33,896 bases of DNA, taken from the NCBI RefSeq assembly GCF_002761755.1, contig NZ_PEOG01000062.1:1-33896 (forward strand). The letters run 5' to 3'. Below, in pieces: positions 14,601 through 22,979 of this stretch. Every line of letters starts with the position of its first letter. Position 1 is the first letter of the stretch. The stretch is from Roseateles chitinivorans. Its GTDB lineage: Bacteria; Pseudomonadota; Gammaproteobacteria; Burkholderiales; Burkholderiaceae_C. Made by a program: the position numbers and the translations under genes. Under the pieces are notes generated by a model. It worked only from the letters and a program-made list of their open reading frames with translations, made no database searches and was not told the origin of the DNA.

Positions 14601-17600
14601 TCACAGCGTGCGCAGCCAGGCCAGCAGCGCGTCGCGGTCGGCCTTGGACAGCTGCTCGAAGCGCTGGCGCGACTTCTCCGCCTCGCCGCCGTGCCACAGG
14701 ATGGCTTCGGTCAGGGTGCGCGCGCGGCCGTCGTGCAGATAGCCGACCGGCGTCGAGCCCTGCACCTTCTCGGTATAGCCGATGCCCCACAGCGGCGACG
14801 TGCGCCACAGCGCGCCCGTGGCCTGGCCTTCCGGCAGGTTGTCCGCCAGCGCCGGGCCCATGTCGTGCAGCAGCAGGTCGGTGAAGGGGCGGATCGTCTG
14901 GTCGCGCAGTTCCGCGAACGGATGGGTCTTGCCGGTCTTCATCTCGGCCGTGTGGCAGGCCGCGCAACGCAACGCGTCGAAGACCTTGCGGCCCGCCTGC
15001 ACCAGGACCGGATCGACGCGGTGCTCGTCCAGCGGCGCGACGCCCTTGGGGAAGCCGCTGGGCAGGCTGCGCTGCGCCGGCACGGCGATCAGCTGCATGT
15101 ACTGCGTCAGCGACACCAGGTCGCCTTCCTCGATGCCCTTCTGCGCCGGTGCCGCGCGGCAGCCCACCGGGTCCGTCGCGCAGCTGCGGTTCGGATACAC
15201 CGGCGAGGTCACCGACATGTCGTTCAGCAGCGCCGAGGCGACCTGGTGGCGCAGGCTGGCCTTGCTCGCCTTCCAGCCGAAGCGGCCCAGGCGCGTCGCG
15301 CCGGACTCCGGGTCGAAGACGAAGTTGGCCTTGCCCAGCACGCCGTCCGCGTCGGCCTGTGCCCGGACGCGGGACAGGATGTCGGCCTCGGGCACCGCCT
15401 CGAGCAGGCCGACGCCGATCATCGGCTGCGCCGCGCGCGCCGACCAGAGCTGGGGCACCGGGCCATCGAAGCCGAACCGGGGTTTGCGCAGCTCCACCTT
15501 CGTGCCGTCGGCCAGCGTGACGCTGCGCGTCTCGAAGCCCGCCACCTTGACGCCGTTGCCCCAGTCCTGCGGCGCGCCGGTCGAGGACACCGCGTTCATC
15601 TGGATCGCCAGGCCGTAGCGCGGGTCCGGGCGGATCGCGCCGTCGGCGCCCTGCGTGCCGACATGGAAGGACATCCGGTCCATGCGCTGGCCCGCCGCGA
15701 ATGGCGCCGGGCTGCGGCCGTTGTTGGTGTGGCACTGGATGCAGGCGGTGGCGCTGAAGCGCTGGCCGGCCAGGTTCTGGATCGCGGTCATCGGATCGTT
15801 GCCGGGCTCGGAATGCGCGCCGGTCACGAAGCTGCTGTGGACCAGGCGGCGACCTTCGACGAAGCGCTGCAGGTTCTGCATGCCGATGTTGTTGAACGGC
15901 TGCTGGAACATCCGGAAGCCTTCATCCGAATAGTTGTACGAGACCGAGCCCAGCCCGCCCGACCAGGTGGATTCCGGCAGCGGCACGCTGTTCAGGCGCG
16001 GCTGCACGCCGTACCAGGGCTGCAGCCCGCTGCCCATCACGTAGACCACCTCGGTGGTGTAGTAGCGGAAGTCGCCCTTGTCCCCGATCGCGTCCATCGC
16101 CGCGCGGCTGGAGAAGAAGGAGCCGGTGAACTCGATCGCCTCGCCCAGCTTCAGGCTGCGCGCCGGGATGTTGACCCCATTGGGCACCAGCACGCCGTTG
16201 GCATTGGGCGCCAGGTCCGAGTGGCCCGGCATGTTGTCCAGCACCACCGAGCAGCCGTCGTTCGCGCCGATGACGCCGGCATAGCCGCTGTCGGGGCGAC
16301 GCAGCCCGTTCTGCGGCGGCTTGGGCACGATCGGGCAGGAGGTCAGGTCCTTGAAGCCGTCGGTGTAGGTGGTGCTGTCCAGCAGCTGGCCCGGCGACAT
16401 CCAGCCGTAGCCGGTGACCTTGGGATCGTCGATGCGGCGGAAGAAGGAGTGGCCGCCACCGCGCTGCGCCTGGGGGAAGTACTGGTTGACGATCAGGCGC
16501 GGCTTGGTGACGCCAGCCACGCGGCTGTTGTCGATGAACTCCACGCCCCAGGTGCGGTTGCGGAAGTAGTTCGGCACGAAGTTCATGTAGGCGCCCGGTC
16601 CCTTGTCGACCGGGTTGCCCATCGCGTCGACGGTCTCGTTGGGACCGAAGCCGATCTCGTTCCAGTCCTCGCCGCGCTCGCGGCCGTGACGGCCGACGCC
16701 GCGCTGTCCGAAGCGCGTGACCAGCGTGCCGTCGGGCAGCGTGATCTGGAGCGTCTCGATCGGCGCCTGCGGCTGGAACAGCGCCGCCAGGTTCGCGCCG
16801 CTGGCCGGGACGGGCAGGGCGGAGGTGCGGGCGGACGGGATGCTGTTGTCGCTGCCGATGCTCTTGAACTGGACCTCGAAGAGCGAGTAGCCGTAGGCGG
16901 TGGCGCGGGCGATGCCCTGCAGGCGCAGGTAGCGCGTCTTGACGCCGAGGTTGTAGTACTCCTCGGTGCCGCCCTTGCCGGCAGGCTGGTTGCGCAGCTC
17001 GGTCCAGGCCTTGCCGTCGTCGGAGACCTGGATCGCATAGGCCTTGCCGTAGGCGTTCTCCCAGACCAGCTTGAGGTAGCCCAGTGGCTGCGGCGCGCCG
17101 AAGTCGTACTGGATCCATGTGCCGTCCTCGGGCTTGGAGGCCCAGCGCGACTGCAGGTTGCCGTCGACGGTGTTGGCCGCCGCCAGGCCGCCATTCTCGA
17201 CGCTGGACGCGATCACCGCCACCGGCTTGATCTCGACGCCGGGCTGCGTGACGTCGCCGGGCAGCGGCTCGGTCGGCGTGGTCGGCGTGGTGGGATCGGT
17301 GGGATCGGTGGGATCCGCCGGCAGGGTCGGCGGGACCGGCGTGCCGGTGAAGGCCTGGATCTCGAAGATCGAATAGCCGTACTGCGTCGACCGCGACAGG
17401 CCCTGCATGCGCAGGTAGCGACCCTGGCCGGCCAGGCCGGTGAGGTTCTCGATGCCGCCGCCGCTGTTCTCGACCGTCTTGATCGTGGTCCAGGTCTGGT
17501 TGTCTTCGGAGGTCTGCAGCTGGTAGCGCGTCGCGTGGGCGTTCTCCCACTTGATCGTGACGCGGCTGATGGCGACGCTGCTGCCGTAGTCCAGCGTCAG

Positions 17601-17918
17601 CCATTCGTTGTCGGTGAAGGCGGAGCCCCAGCGGCTGGCCTCGTCATGGTCGATGGCCTTGGCGCCGCCGAGGTCGCCGCGCTCCATGGAACTGGCCGTG
17701 GCCGCGACCGGCGTCAGGGCCGTCTCGCTGCTGTCGCCGCTGGCTTGCGCCTTCGCACGCGCCGCCGCATCGGCGGTGCCGCCGCTGTCCTGCGCGGCGC
17801 TGCGCGCGCCGGGGTCCTGTTCGCCGTTGCCGCCGCCGCATGCGGCCAGCAGCGCGCTGCCGAGCAGGGCAGGAACGAATGCCCTGCCGATCGCGATGCC
17901 GAGTCTCGTGAACTCCAT
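14601..17918 (-). CDS. Di-haem DUF1111-family oxidoreductase lipoprotein with two F5/8-type discoidin domains
   Basis: The 1105-residue protein starts MEFTRLGIAI and has a lipobox ending LLAAC at Cys27, so it is a predicted lipoprotein. Two discoidin-like (F5/8 type C) carbohydrate-binding modules follow at about 68-195 and 228-370. Each has SRWGS/SRWAS-like and ENxxATRYQLQTS-like strands and a YGYSIFEIQ/YGYSLFEVQ end. They are joined by a Pro/Thr linker with DPT repeats. The C-terminal part (about 385-1105) has haem sites CIQCH (726-730) and CAACH (985-989) and ends like DUF1111 di-haem (MauG/peroxidase-related) proteins (YLHDGRARTLTEAILWHGGE). The start at 17918 has GGGAGGGATCACC; a frame from 18320 lacks a lipobox. 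Electron source and substrate are unknown; carbohydrate binding is inferred. Confidence 0.88.
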   Translation of the reverse strand: MEFTRLGIAIGRAFVPALLGSALLAACGGGNGEQDPGARSAAQDSGGTADAAARAKAQASGDSSETALTPVAATASSMERGDLGGAKAIDHDEASRWGSAFTDNEWLTLDYGSSVAISRVTIKWENAHATRYQLQTSEDNQTWTTIKTVENSGGGIENLTGLAGQGRYLRMQGLSRSTQYGYSIFEIQAFTGTPVPPTLPADPTDPTDPTTPTTPTEPLPGDVTQPGVEIKPVAVIASSVENGGLAAANTVDGNLQSRWASKPEDGTWIQYDFGAPQPLGYLKLVWENAYGKAYAIQVSDDGKAWTELRNQPAGKGGTEEYYNLGVKTRYLRLQGIARATAYGYSLFEVQFKSIGSDNSIPSARTSALPVPASGANLAALFQPQAPIETLQITLPDGTLVTRFGQRGVGRHGRERGEDWNEIGFGPNETVDAMGNPVDKGPGAYMNFVPNYFRNRTWGVEFIDNSRVAGVTKPRLIVNQYFPQAQRGGGHSFFRRIDDPKVTGYGWMSPGQLLDSTTYTDGFKDLTSCPIVPKPPQNGLRRPDSGYAGVIGANDGCSVVLDNMPGHSDLAPNANGVLVPNGVNIPARSLKLGEAIEFTGSFFSSRAAMDAIGDKGDFRYYTTEVVYVMGSGLQPWYGVQPRLNSVPLPESTWSGGLGSVSYNYSDEGFRMFQQPFNNIGMQNLQRFVEGRRLVHSSFVTGAHSEPGNDPMTAIQNLAGQRFSATACIQCHTNNGRSPAPFAAGQRMDRMSFHVGTQGADGAIRPDPRYGLAIQMNAVSSTGAPQDWGNGVKVAGFETRSVTLADGTKVELRKPRFGFDGPVPQLWSARAAQPMIGVGLLEAVPEADILSRVRAQADADGVLGKANFVFDPESGATRLGRFGWKASKASLRHQVASALLNDMSVTSPVYPNRSCATDPVGCRAAPAQKGIEEGDLVSLTQYMQLIAVPAQRSLPSGFPKGVAPLDEHRVDPVLVQAGRKVFDALRCAACHTAEMKTGKTHPFAELRDQTIRPFTDLLLHDMGPALADNLPEGQATGALWRTSPLWGIGYTEKVQGSTPVGYLHDGRARTLTEAILWHGGEAEKSRQRFEQLSKADRDALLAWLRTL

Positions 17919-18231
17919 GGTGATCCCTCCCGTGCCTGTGGATGCGATGGGTGTCGCCGGGCGAGTCGCGCGGCGACAGGTCCGGCGCCGCGTGCCGCCC
18001 ATCGGCACACGACGCCGCCGGTCCCCTCTGGTGGGGGCTGGCGGCGCGGAGTGTCCGCGCTGGTTTTGCCGGGCGGCAAGTTTTAATGTGTGTCGAATTG
18101 ATGCCCCTTCGCGAGCGGGGCGGCATCTCCCGACACCTTCGCACCAGGATGGGCGGCCAGGGCGATAAGCAGCTGGAAAGTGTCGGGAGCTGTCTACCTC
18201 CGTGGAGGTAGGAGGGGCCGATGACGCAGGC
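17919..18231. promoter_or_regulatory. Divergent control region of the DUF1111 and TetR genes
   Basis: No gene is seen in these 313 bases apart from the minicistron listed separately. Inverted repeats are GCCCC/GGGGC at 18103-18121, CTCCCGACAC at 18127-18136 paired with GTGTCGGGAG at 18180-18189 (43-bp gap), and the perfect palindrome CTACCTCC-gt-GGAGGTAG at 18194-18211. The last two are good candidate operators for the TetR regulator encoded next to them. Confidence 0.5.
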
Positions 18232-18235
18232 ATGA
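18194..18235 (+). promoter_or_regulatory. Palindrome plus four-codon minicistron leading into tetR
   Basis: CTACCTCC-gt-GGAGGTAG (18194-18211) is an 18-base perfect palindrome whose right arm is itself a Shine-Dalgarno sequence, followed by another GGAGGGG. Nine bases later ATG ACG CAG GCA TGA (18221-18235) encodes MTQA-stop. Its TGA overlaps the tetR ATG at 18232 as ATGA. The palindrome could be a TetR operator, an RNA hairpin hiding the ribosome site, or both. Confidence 0.45.
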
Positions 18236-18900
18236 TGGCGGGCATGAGCACTTCGGACCCCACGCCGCGGCGCCGCGAGCAGCAGCGCTCCGCCGACACC
18301 AAGCAGGCGATCCTGCGCACCGCGCTGAAGGAATTCGCCGATCGCGGTTTCGAGGCCGCGTCGATGCGCGCGATCGCCGAGCAGAGCGGGCTGACCCATC
18401 AGCTCATCGCCTACCACTTCCAGTCGAAGGAACTGCTGTGGCAGGCGGTGGCCAGCCAGGTCTACGAGGCATTGGCCCAGGCACGGGAAGGACTGATCGG
18501 GCGGGAGCGGGCGGACGGTGCCCTGGCGCAGCTGCGGCAGGAGTTCCTGGCCTACTTCCAGTTCACGATCGAGCAGCCGCAGCTGCATCGCTTCATGATG
18601 CAGCGCCGCGAGGGCGCGCACGGCGAGGACCGGCAGGAATGGCTGGCGCGGCATTTCCTGCGGCCGCATTTCGAGCGCGCCAGGCCGCTGATCAAGGCGG
18701 CGCAGCGGGCCGGCGAGCTGCCCCGGGGCGAGCCGGTGCTGATGTATTACGCGATGGTGTCGCTGGCCAACACCCTGGCGCTGATGGGCCCCGACATCGC
18801 CGCGACCAGTGGCCTCGAGGCGGCCGATCCGAAGACGTCGAAGGCCTACATGAAGCTGATGGACGCGCTGCTGTTCAGCAAGCCGGTGCCGGCTCGCTGA
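18232..18900 (+). CDS. TetR-family transcriptional regulator
   Basis: The 222-residue protein has a TetR N-terminal HTH (about residues 20-66: TKQAILRTALKEFADRGFEA, SMRAIAEQSGLTHQLIAYHF) and a longer helical C-terminal ligand domain (FLAYFQFTIEQPQLHRFMMQ) typical of the CecR/YbiH-like type. It should repress target promoters until a small ligand binds; the ligand is unknown. Three in-frame starts are possible: GTG 18202, ATG 18232 and ATG 18244. I chose 18232 because it overlaps the stop of a leader minicistron with a good ribosome site; 18244 is a fair alternative. It is divergent from the DUF1111 gene, its likely regulatory target. Confidence 0.88.
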   Translation: MMAGMSTSDPTPRRREQQRSADTKQAILRTALKEFADRGFEAASMRAIAEQSGLTHQLIAYHFQSKELLWQAVASQVYEALAQAREGLIGRERADGALAQLRQEFLAYFQFTIEQPQLHRFMMQRREGAHGEDRQEWLARHFLRPHFERARPLIKAAQRAGELPRGEPVLMYYAMVSLANTLALMGPDIAATSGLEAADPKTSKAYMKLMDALLFSKPVPAR

Positions 18901-18921
18901 ACGCCGCGTCCGGGGACCGGC

Positions 18922-19740
18922 TCAGCGGGCCGCGTCGATGCTGGCCGGGGTGAAGGCCGGATAGCCGGCCGGGCGCCCGCTGTTGAGGTTGGCCAGGAAG
19001 TTGCTGTCCTTGACCGGAACGTTGGCCGAGCCGTAGTCGAAGCTGTCGAGCAGCCCGCGCATCGTCGCGTTGCTCACGCCGTCGCCGGTCATCGCGGTCC
19101 AGCTGACGATCGCCGGCGTGACCCACTGGCCATACGGGTTCTCGGCGGCGATTTCGTCGGTGCCGGCGAAGCGCATCGCATGGGTCAGCGCGCCGTCCTT
19201 GTGATAGACGAAGCGCACATGGCCGTTCTGCACGGCCAGCGTGCCCACCGCCGCGTTGGTCAGGTCGCCGTGGGCGCTGTAGCCGGCATGGGTGACCACG
19301 CCGTTGGTGGTCCAGATCGCCGCGTGCTCCCAGTCGTGACGATGGCCGCCGCCGAGCGCGGTCACCTGGTCCTTCAGGAAGTACAGCGCGTAGAAGTGGC
19401 CGCAGTACACATTGCCGCCGCTGGTGACGCAGGCGTGGCGATGCAGCGTGTTGGCGTAGTCCAGGAAGTCGGCGCGGCGGCAGCCGGCGGTGATGCCGCC
19501 GGAGGTCTTCAGCCCGCCGTTCTGCTGCCCGGCGCGACTGATGCCGGCGCTGGGCAGGCAGCCGTCGGTGTCGAAGTCGAACAGCGGATAGGTGGCTGCG
19601 ATCGGCACGTTGGCCGGCCAGGCCGCCGACAGGGCCGGGAAGTCGTCCGCCTGCGCCGGCGAGGCGGCGACGACCGTCGACAGGACCGCCGCGGCGGCGC
19701 TGAGGCGATGGATGCGGTTCATGCGACTCATGCGACTCAT
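18922..19740 (-). CDS. NPP1 family necrosis- and ethylene-inducing-like protein (NLP)
   Basis: The 272-residue secreted protein has a signal peptide (about residues 11-31). It carries the NLP hallmark GHRHDWE at 132-138, the metal-binding and cytolysis motif, followed by HAAIWTTNGV. NLPs of plant-associated microbes bind plant sphingolipids (GIPCs) and permeabilise dicot membranes. Four Cys are visible (61, 87, 104, 113), as in multi-disulfide NLP types. The gene begins with three tandem nine-base units giving MSRMSRMNR; AGAAGGA favours the first ATG at 19740. It starts 16 bp after the PAP2 gene and is probably co-transcribed. Whether it is toxic to plants cannot be told, as many NLPs are not. 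Confidence 0.92.
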   Translation of the reverse strand: MSRMSRMNRIHRLSAAAAVLSTVVAASPAQADDFPALSAAWPANVPIAATYPLFDFDTDGCLPSAGISRAGQQNGGLKTSGGITAGCRRADFLDYANTLHRHACVTSGGNVYCGHFYALYFLKDQVTALGGGHRHDWEHAAIWTTNGVVTHAGYSAHGDLTNAAVGTLAVQNGHVRFVYHKDGALTHAMRFAGTDEIAAENPYGQWVTPAIVSWTAMTGDGVSNATMRGLLDSFDYGSANVPVKDSNFLANLNSGRPAGYPAFTPASIDAAR

Positions 19741-19756
19741 GCGGTGTCCTTCTCGC

Positions 19757-21730
19757 TCAGTTGATGCGGATTTGCAGGCCGGTGGCCGTGTAGGTCGGCG
19801 TCGCGGTGAAACCCTCGACCACCACCTTGTCGAATTTGCCCTTCAGCGTCGCCGCCTGGACCGCCACCAAGGTGTCGCCGCTGCGCGGCGCCATGCCGGC
19901 CTGGAACTTCACCGTCAGCGTGCCGCCGGCGATCACCACGTTGCCCACCGAGGCCAGGCTGCCCGCATTGCTGGCGCCCAGGTGCAGCTCCAGCGTGCCG
20001 GTGGCCAGCTGGGTGTAGTTCATCACCGCGACCGGCGTGGTCGCCTGCGTCATCAGCGTGCCGGTGTCGACATAGACGTCGCCGTTGCCCAGCGCCTTGG
20101 CGCTGTCGGCGCGCAGCACGCCGGCCGAGACCTGGGTGCCGCCGCTGAAGGTGTTCGCCCCCGCCAGCGCGAGCGTGCCGCTGCCCAGCTTGGTCAGCTT
20201 GCCGGCGCCGCGGATGTCGTTGCGCCACACGTCCAGCGCCTGGAAGCCGCCCCGGGCCGCATCCATCGTGACGCTGACGTCGCCATCGAAGGCGCCGTAG
20301 CCGTCCGCCGCAGCGAACAGGTTCAGCCGGCCCCAACCCTCGGCATCGTCCATGACCGGAGAGCCGGATGCCAGCGCGGTCGTCTTCAGCACCACCCGGC
20401 GCTGGTCGGCGCTGAGGTAGGGCAGGCGCGTCTCCAGCAGCACCTCCGCGCCCTTGGGCACGACCGCCGCCTTGGTGGTGGCGGCGATCGGCGCCAGGCC
20501 GAAGGTCATCAGGCGCTGCACCGTGGCCTTGTTGGTGGCGTGGTCGGCGTAGGCGTCCTGGGCCAGCGGCAGCGAATGCGCATAGGCCTGGAGCGCCGCG
20601 GCGTCCTTCGCGCCGACGGCCGCCATCAGTGCGGTGCGCGCCTGGTCGTAGGCCGCCTGGCGGTTGGACTTGTTGGGATCGGTGGCCAGGTTGGCCGCCG
20701 CGGCCGCGATGCCCTGGATGCGGCCGCCGATCACGTCCAGCGGCGAATGCATGCCGGCATAGACGCGGTTCTCGCCCAGCACCAGCGCGCGGGTGACCAT
20801 CTCCTGGTAGCGCTCGGGCACGAGGTAGGCCATGGCCAGCGCCTTGCGCACCGCTTCCGCGCTGTGACCGCTGATGAAGCCGCCATCGGTCGTCGGCGTG
20901 CCGCTCTTGGCCGGCTCCAGCGCCGGCACCACCTTGACGCTGGAACTCCAGCGCCAGGGCCGTGCGTACTTGTAGAAGCGCTTGGCCGGCTCCGTCGACG
21001 CGTTGTTGCCGATGTTGGCCACCAGGTCGATCGCCGCGCCGAAGCCATGGCTGTTGGCGCTGCCGGCATTGCCGATATCGTTGCCTTTGTCGTTGTAGAG
21101 CACTGTGGTCGCATCGGCCGCGATGTCGGTGATGGTCGTACTCTGCTCGCTGAGCGTGCGCCAGGCCGTCGTCAACGGGCCCATGCCGTCGCTGATGCTG
21201 TAGCCCTTGCCGCGGCGATCGTCGAGGTAGGCGGCCAGTTCCTGCGCCGGCGTGCGGCGCGCGGTGGCGTCCACGACGTACTGCACGTTGGCGGCATGGA
21301 CGGCGGCGTTGAGCACTTTGCCGTCCGTCGCGTCGCCGGGCAGGCCGCTCCAGGTCGAGGCCGCCACGGCCGCGAAGCCGTCGCGTGCCGGCGCGCTCGC
21401 GCCCGCATCGACGAGCAGCGTGCTCGGCTGCCAGATGTCCAGGAAGCCCGACACCACGCGCACGCCGGCGTTGGTCTGCAGCGTCGCGTAGCGCGCGTCG
21501 CCGCGCTGGTTGCTCGCGATGTTGTCGATGAAGGGCGGGACCTGCGTCTCGTCCTGCACCGCGGCGGTGTCGGTCGTGCCCAGGCCCTTGGGCGCGGCGG
21601 GGATGACGAGCGGCTGCTCCTGGCCGTCGTCGTCGGAGGAGCAGGCGCCGAGCAGCAGCGCGGGCACGAGCACGGGGAGCAGGGCGAGCAGCAACGGGCT
21701 GCGCTTGGCCGGGATTGCGGAGAGGGACAT
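19757..21730 (-). CDS. PAP2-family acid phosphatase lipoprotein with C-terminal autotransporter-type beta-helix repeat
   Basis: The 657-residue protein has a lipobox (LLLGAC, Cys30). The vanadium-haloperoxidase/PAP2 phosphatase signature is complete in three parts: KRFYKYARP (K250, R257), SGHS (287-290) and NRVYAGMHSPLD (R322, H328, D332). The usual Pro before SGHS is Ile. These make a periplasmic or outer-membrane phosphatase acting on phosphomonoesters or lipid phosphates. The C-terminal third (about 465-657) is beta-rich and carries an autotransporter-associated repeat (GKLTKLGSGTLALAGANTFS, GGTQVSAGVLRADSAKALGN). No 12-strand translocator barrel is present. The NLP gene follows in the same unit. 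The pairing of these two activities may serve host interaction, but this is inference. Confidence 0.85.
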   Translation of the reverse strand: MSLSAIPAKRSPLLLALLPVLVPALLLGACSSDDDGQEQPLVIPAAPKGLGTTDTAAVQDETQVPPFIDNIASNQRGDARYATLQTNAGVRVVSGFLDIWQPSTLLVDAGASAPARDGFAAVAASTWSGLPGDATDGKVLNAAVHAANVQYVVDATARRTPAQELAAYLDDRRGKGYSISDGMGPLTTAWRTLSEQSTTITDIAADATTVLYNDKGNDIGNAGSANSHGFGAAIDLVANIGNNASTEPAKRFYKYARPWRWSSSVKVVPALEPAKSGTPTTDGGFISGHSAEAVRKALAMAYLVPERYQEMVTRALVLGENRVYAGMHSPLDVIGGRIQGIAAAAANLATDPNKSNRQAAYDQARTALMAAVGAKDAAALQAYAHSLPLAQDAYADHATNKATVQRLMTFGLAPIAATTKAAVVPKGAEVLLETRLPYLSADQRRVVLKTTALASGSPVMDDAEGWGRLNLFAAADGYGAFDGDVSVTMDAARGGFQALDVWRNDIRGAGKLTKLGSGTLALAGANTFSGGTQVSAGVLRADSAKALGNGDVYVDTGTLMTQATTPVAVMNYTQLATGTLELHLGASNAGSLASVGNVVIAGGTLTVKFQAGMAPRSGDTLVAVQAATLKGKFDKVVVEGFTATPTYTATGLQIRIN

Positions 21731-21931
21731 CGGTGGTGAGACAAGGGATGGGAACGGCGGCGGACTCTAGGGGGCCACGATGTCGTGTCTATGTCGTGCC
21801 GATGACAACGTAGTCATATCGCGTTACCCAATCTCACCAGGGCTTGCCGACGAAGCCGGGACACTCCGACGGTCCAGGGGGGCACGCCCCGGATTCATCA
21901 GTGTTCATCGAGGTCAACGGGGGAAATCGCC
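21731..21931. promoter_or_regulatory. Divergent promoter region of the PAP2-NLP unit and the expansin gene
   Basis: A direct repeat ATGTCGTG occurs at 21780-21787 and 21791-21798 (11-bp period, same DNA face). Close by is ATGAC-aacgta-GTCAT at 21802-21817. Together they look like a regulator binding cluster placed to act on both directions. No gene is present. Confidence 0.4.
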
Positions 21932-22945
21932 ATGACATCACGGCTTGCGGCGCATCGCCGCGCGTTCCTGTCGCTGCTGGCCGGCGGCCTGCTGGCGGGA
22001 TGGCAGTTCAGCGCCAGCGCGCAGGGCAACTATCAGCAGACCCACACCGGGCAGGGCACCTTCTACGGGTACGGCGGAGGCGGCAACTGCTCCCTGCCCA
22101 AGCCCGGCGACATCCTGACCGTGGCGATGAACACCGCCGACTACAACACCGCGCAAGCCTGCGGCGCCTGCATCGAGGTGACCAACCTCAACATGCAGCA
22201 GAAGGTGGTGGCGCGCGTCGACGACCGCTGCCCCGAGTGCGCGCCCGGCGACGTCGACCTGTCGCAGGAAGCCTTCGCGAAGATCTCGCCGATCGAGGCC
22301 GGGCGCATCCCCATCAGCTGGCGCTACGTGTCGTGCAGCGCGCGCTCGGCCAAGCTCTTCTTCAAGGAGGGATCGAGCCAGTGGTGGGCCGGGGTGCAGG
22401 TCCGCGACCACGCCGGCCCGGTCGCGTCGCTCGAGTACCGGCCCAGCAGCGGCGGCGCGTTCACCACGCTCGGGCGCGAGATGTACAACTACTTCATCGC
22501 TCCGGGCGGCATGGGTCCCGGCCCCTACGACTTCCGGATCACCGACGTCTTCGGCCAGCAGATGCTGGCCCCGGGCGTGGCGCTGGCGGTGACGACGGAG
22601 ATCGACCTCGGCCAGCAGTTCCCGCTGGTCCTGCCGGCGGCAGGCTCGGGTGGATCGTCCGGCGGGGGTGGAGGCACGCCGACGACGCCGGCGCAGCCGG
22701 CCACCGTCAGCATCAGCGTCGCCAACGACTGGGGCCAGGGCTACTGCAACAACGTCACCGTGGGCAATCCCAACGCGACGCCGCTGAACTGGACGGTGTC
22801 CTTCCCGGTCGTCGGCGCGGTCTACACCGCCTGGAACGCGACGGTGTCGCAGAGCGGCGCCAGCGCGACCGCGGTCGGCGTCAGCTGGAACCAGACGCTG
22901 CAGGCCGGTGCGACCACCTCGTTCGGGTTCTGCGCCAATCGTTGA
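21932..22945 (+). CDS. Bacterial expansin (EXLX-type) with C-terminal CBM2-like domain
   Basis: The 337-residue secreted protein loosens plant-type cell walls without hydrolysis. After a signal peptide (to about residue 31), domain 1 (about 35-135, double-psi barrel) has GQGTFYGYGG, CGACIEV and DDRCPECAPGDVDLSQEAF; Asp109 fits the functionally required Asp82 of B. subtilis EXLX1. Domain 2 (about 137-228) starts AKLFFKEGSSQWWAGVQV with the adjacent Trp151-Trp152 that bind cellulose. A Gly/Ser/Thr linker (238-257) leads to a CBM2-like module (258-337: ISVANDWGQGYCNNVTVGNP, then ...TSFGFCANR with a Cys pair). GGGGGA precedes the ATG at 21932. It is divergent from the PAP2-NLP unit. Confidence 0.93.
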   Translation: MTSRLAAHRRAFLSLLAGGLLAGWQFSASAQGNYQQTHTGQGTFYGYGGGGNCSLPKPGDILTVAMNTADYNTAQACGACIEVTNLNMQQKVVARVDDRCPECAPGDVDLSQEAFAKISPIEAGRIPISWRYVSCSARSAKLFFKEGSSQWWAGVQVRDHAGPVASLEYRPSSGGAFTTLGREMYNYFIAPGGMGPGPYDFRITDVFGQQMLAPGVALAVTTEIDLGQQFPLVLPAAGSGGSSGGGGGTPTTPAQPATVSISVANDWGQGYCNNVTVGNPNATPLNWTVSFPVVGAVYTAWNATVSQSGASATAVGVSWNQTLQAGATTSFGFCANR

Positions 22946-22953
22946 TCGGCAGC

Positions 22954-22972
22954 GGCGTCCGGATGCGACGCC
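22954..22972. terminator. Small hairpin between convergent expansin and tpsB genes
   Basis: GGCGTC (22954-22959) and GACGCC (22967-22972) form a six-bp hairpin with a seven-base loop in the 34-bp gap between two convergent stops. There is no T-run, so it is a weak call. Confidence 0.35.
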
Positions 22973-22979
22973 CGGCCGG

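Noticed and set aside
14691..18086. 1131-codon open frame on the plus strand
   Set aside because: It lies fully antisense to the DUF1111 gene, is very rich in Arg, Ala, Gly and Val, has no domain and is typical of the open antisense frames in GC-rich coding DNA.
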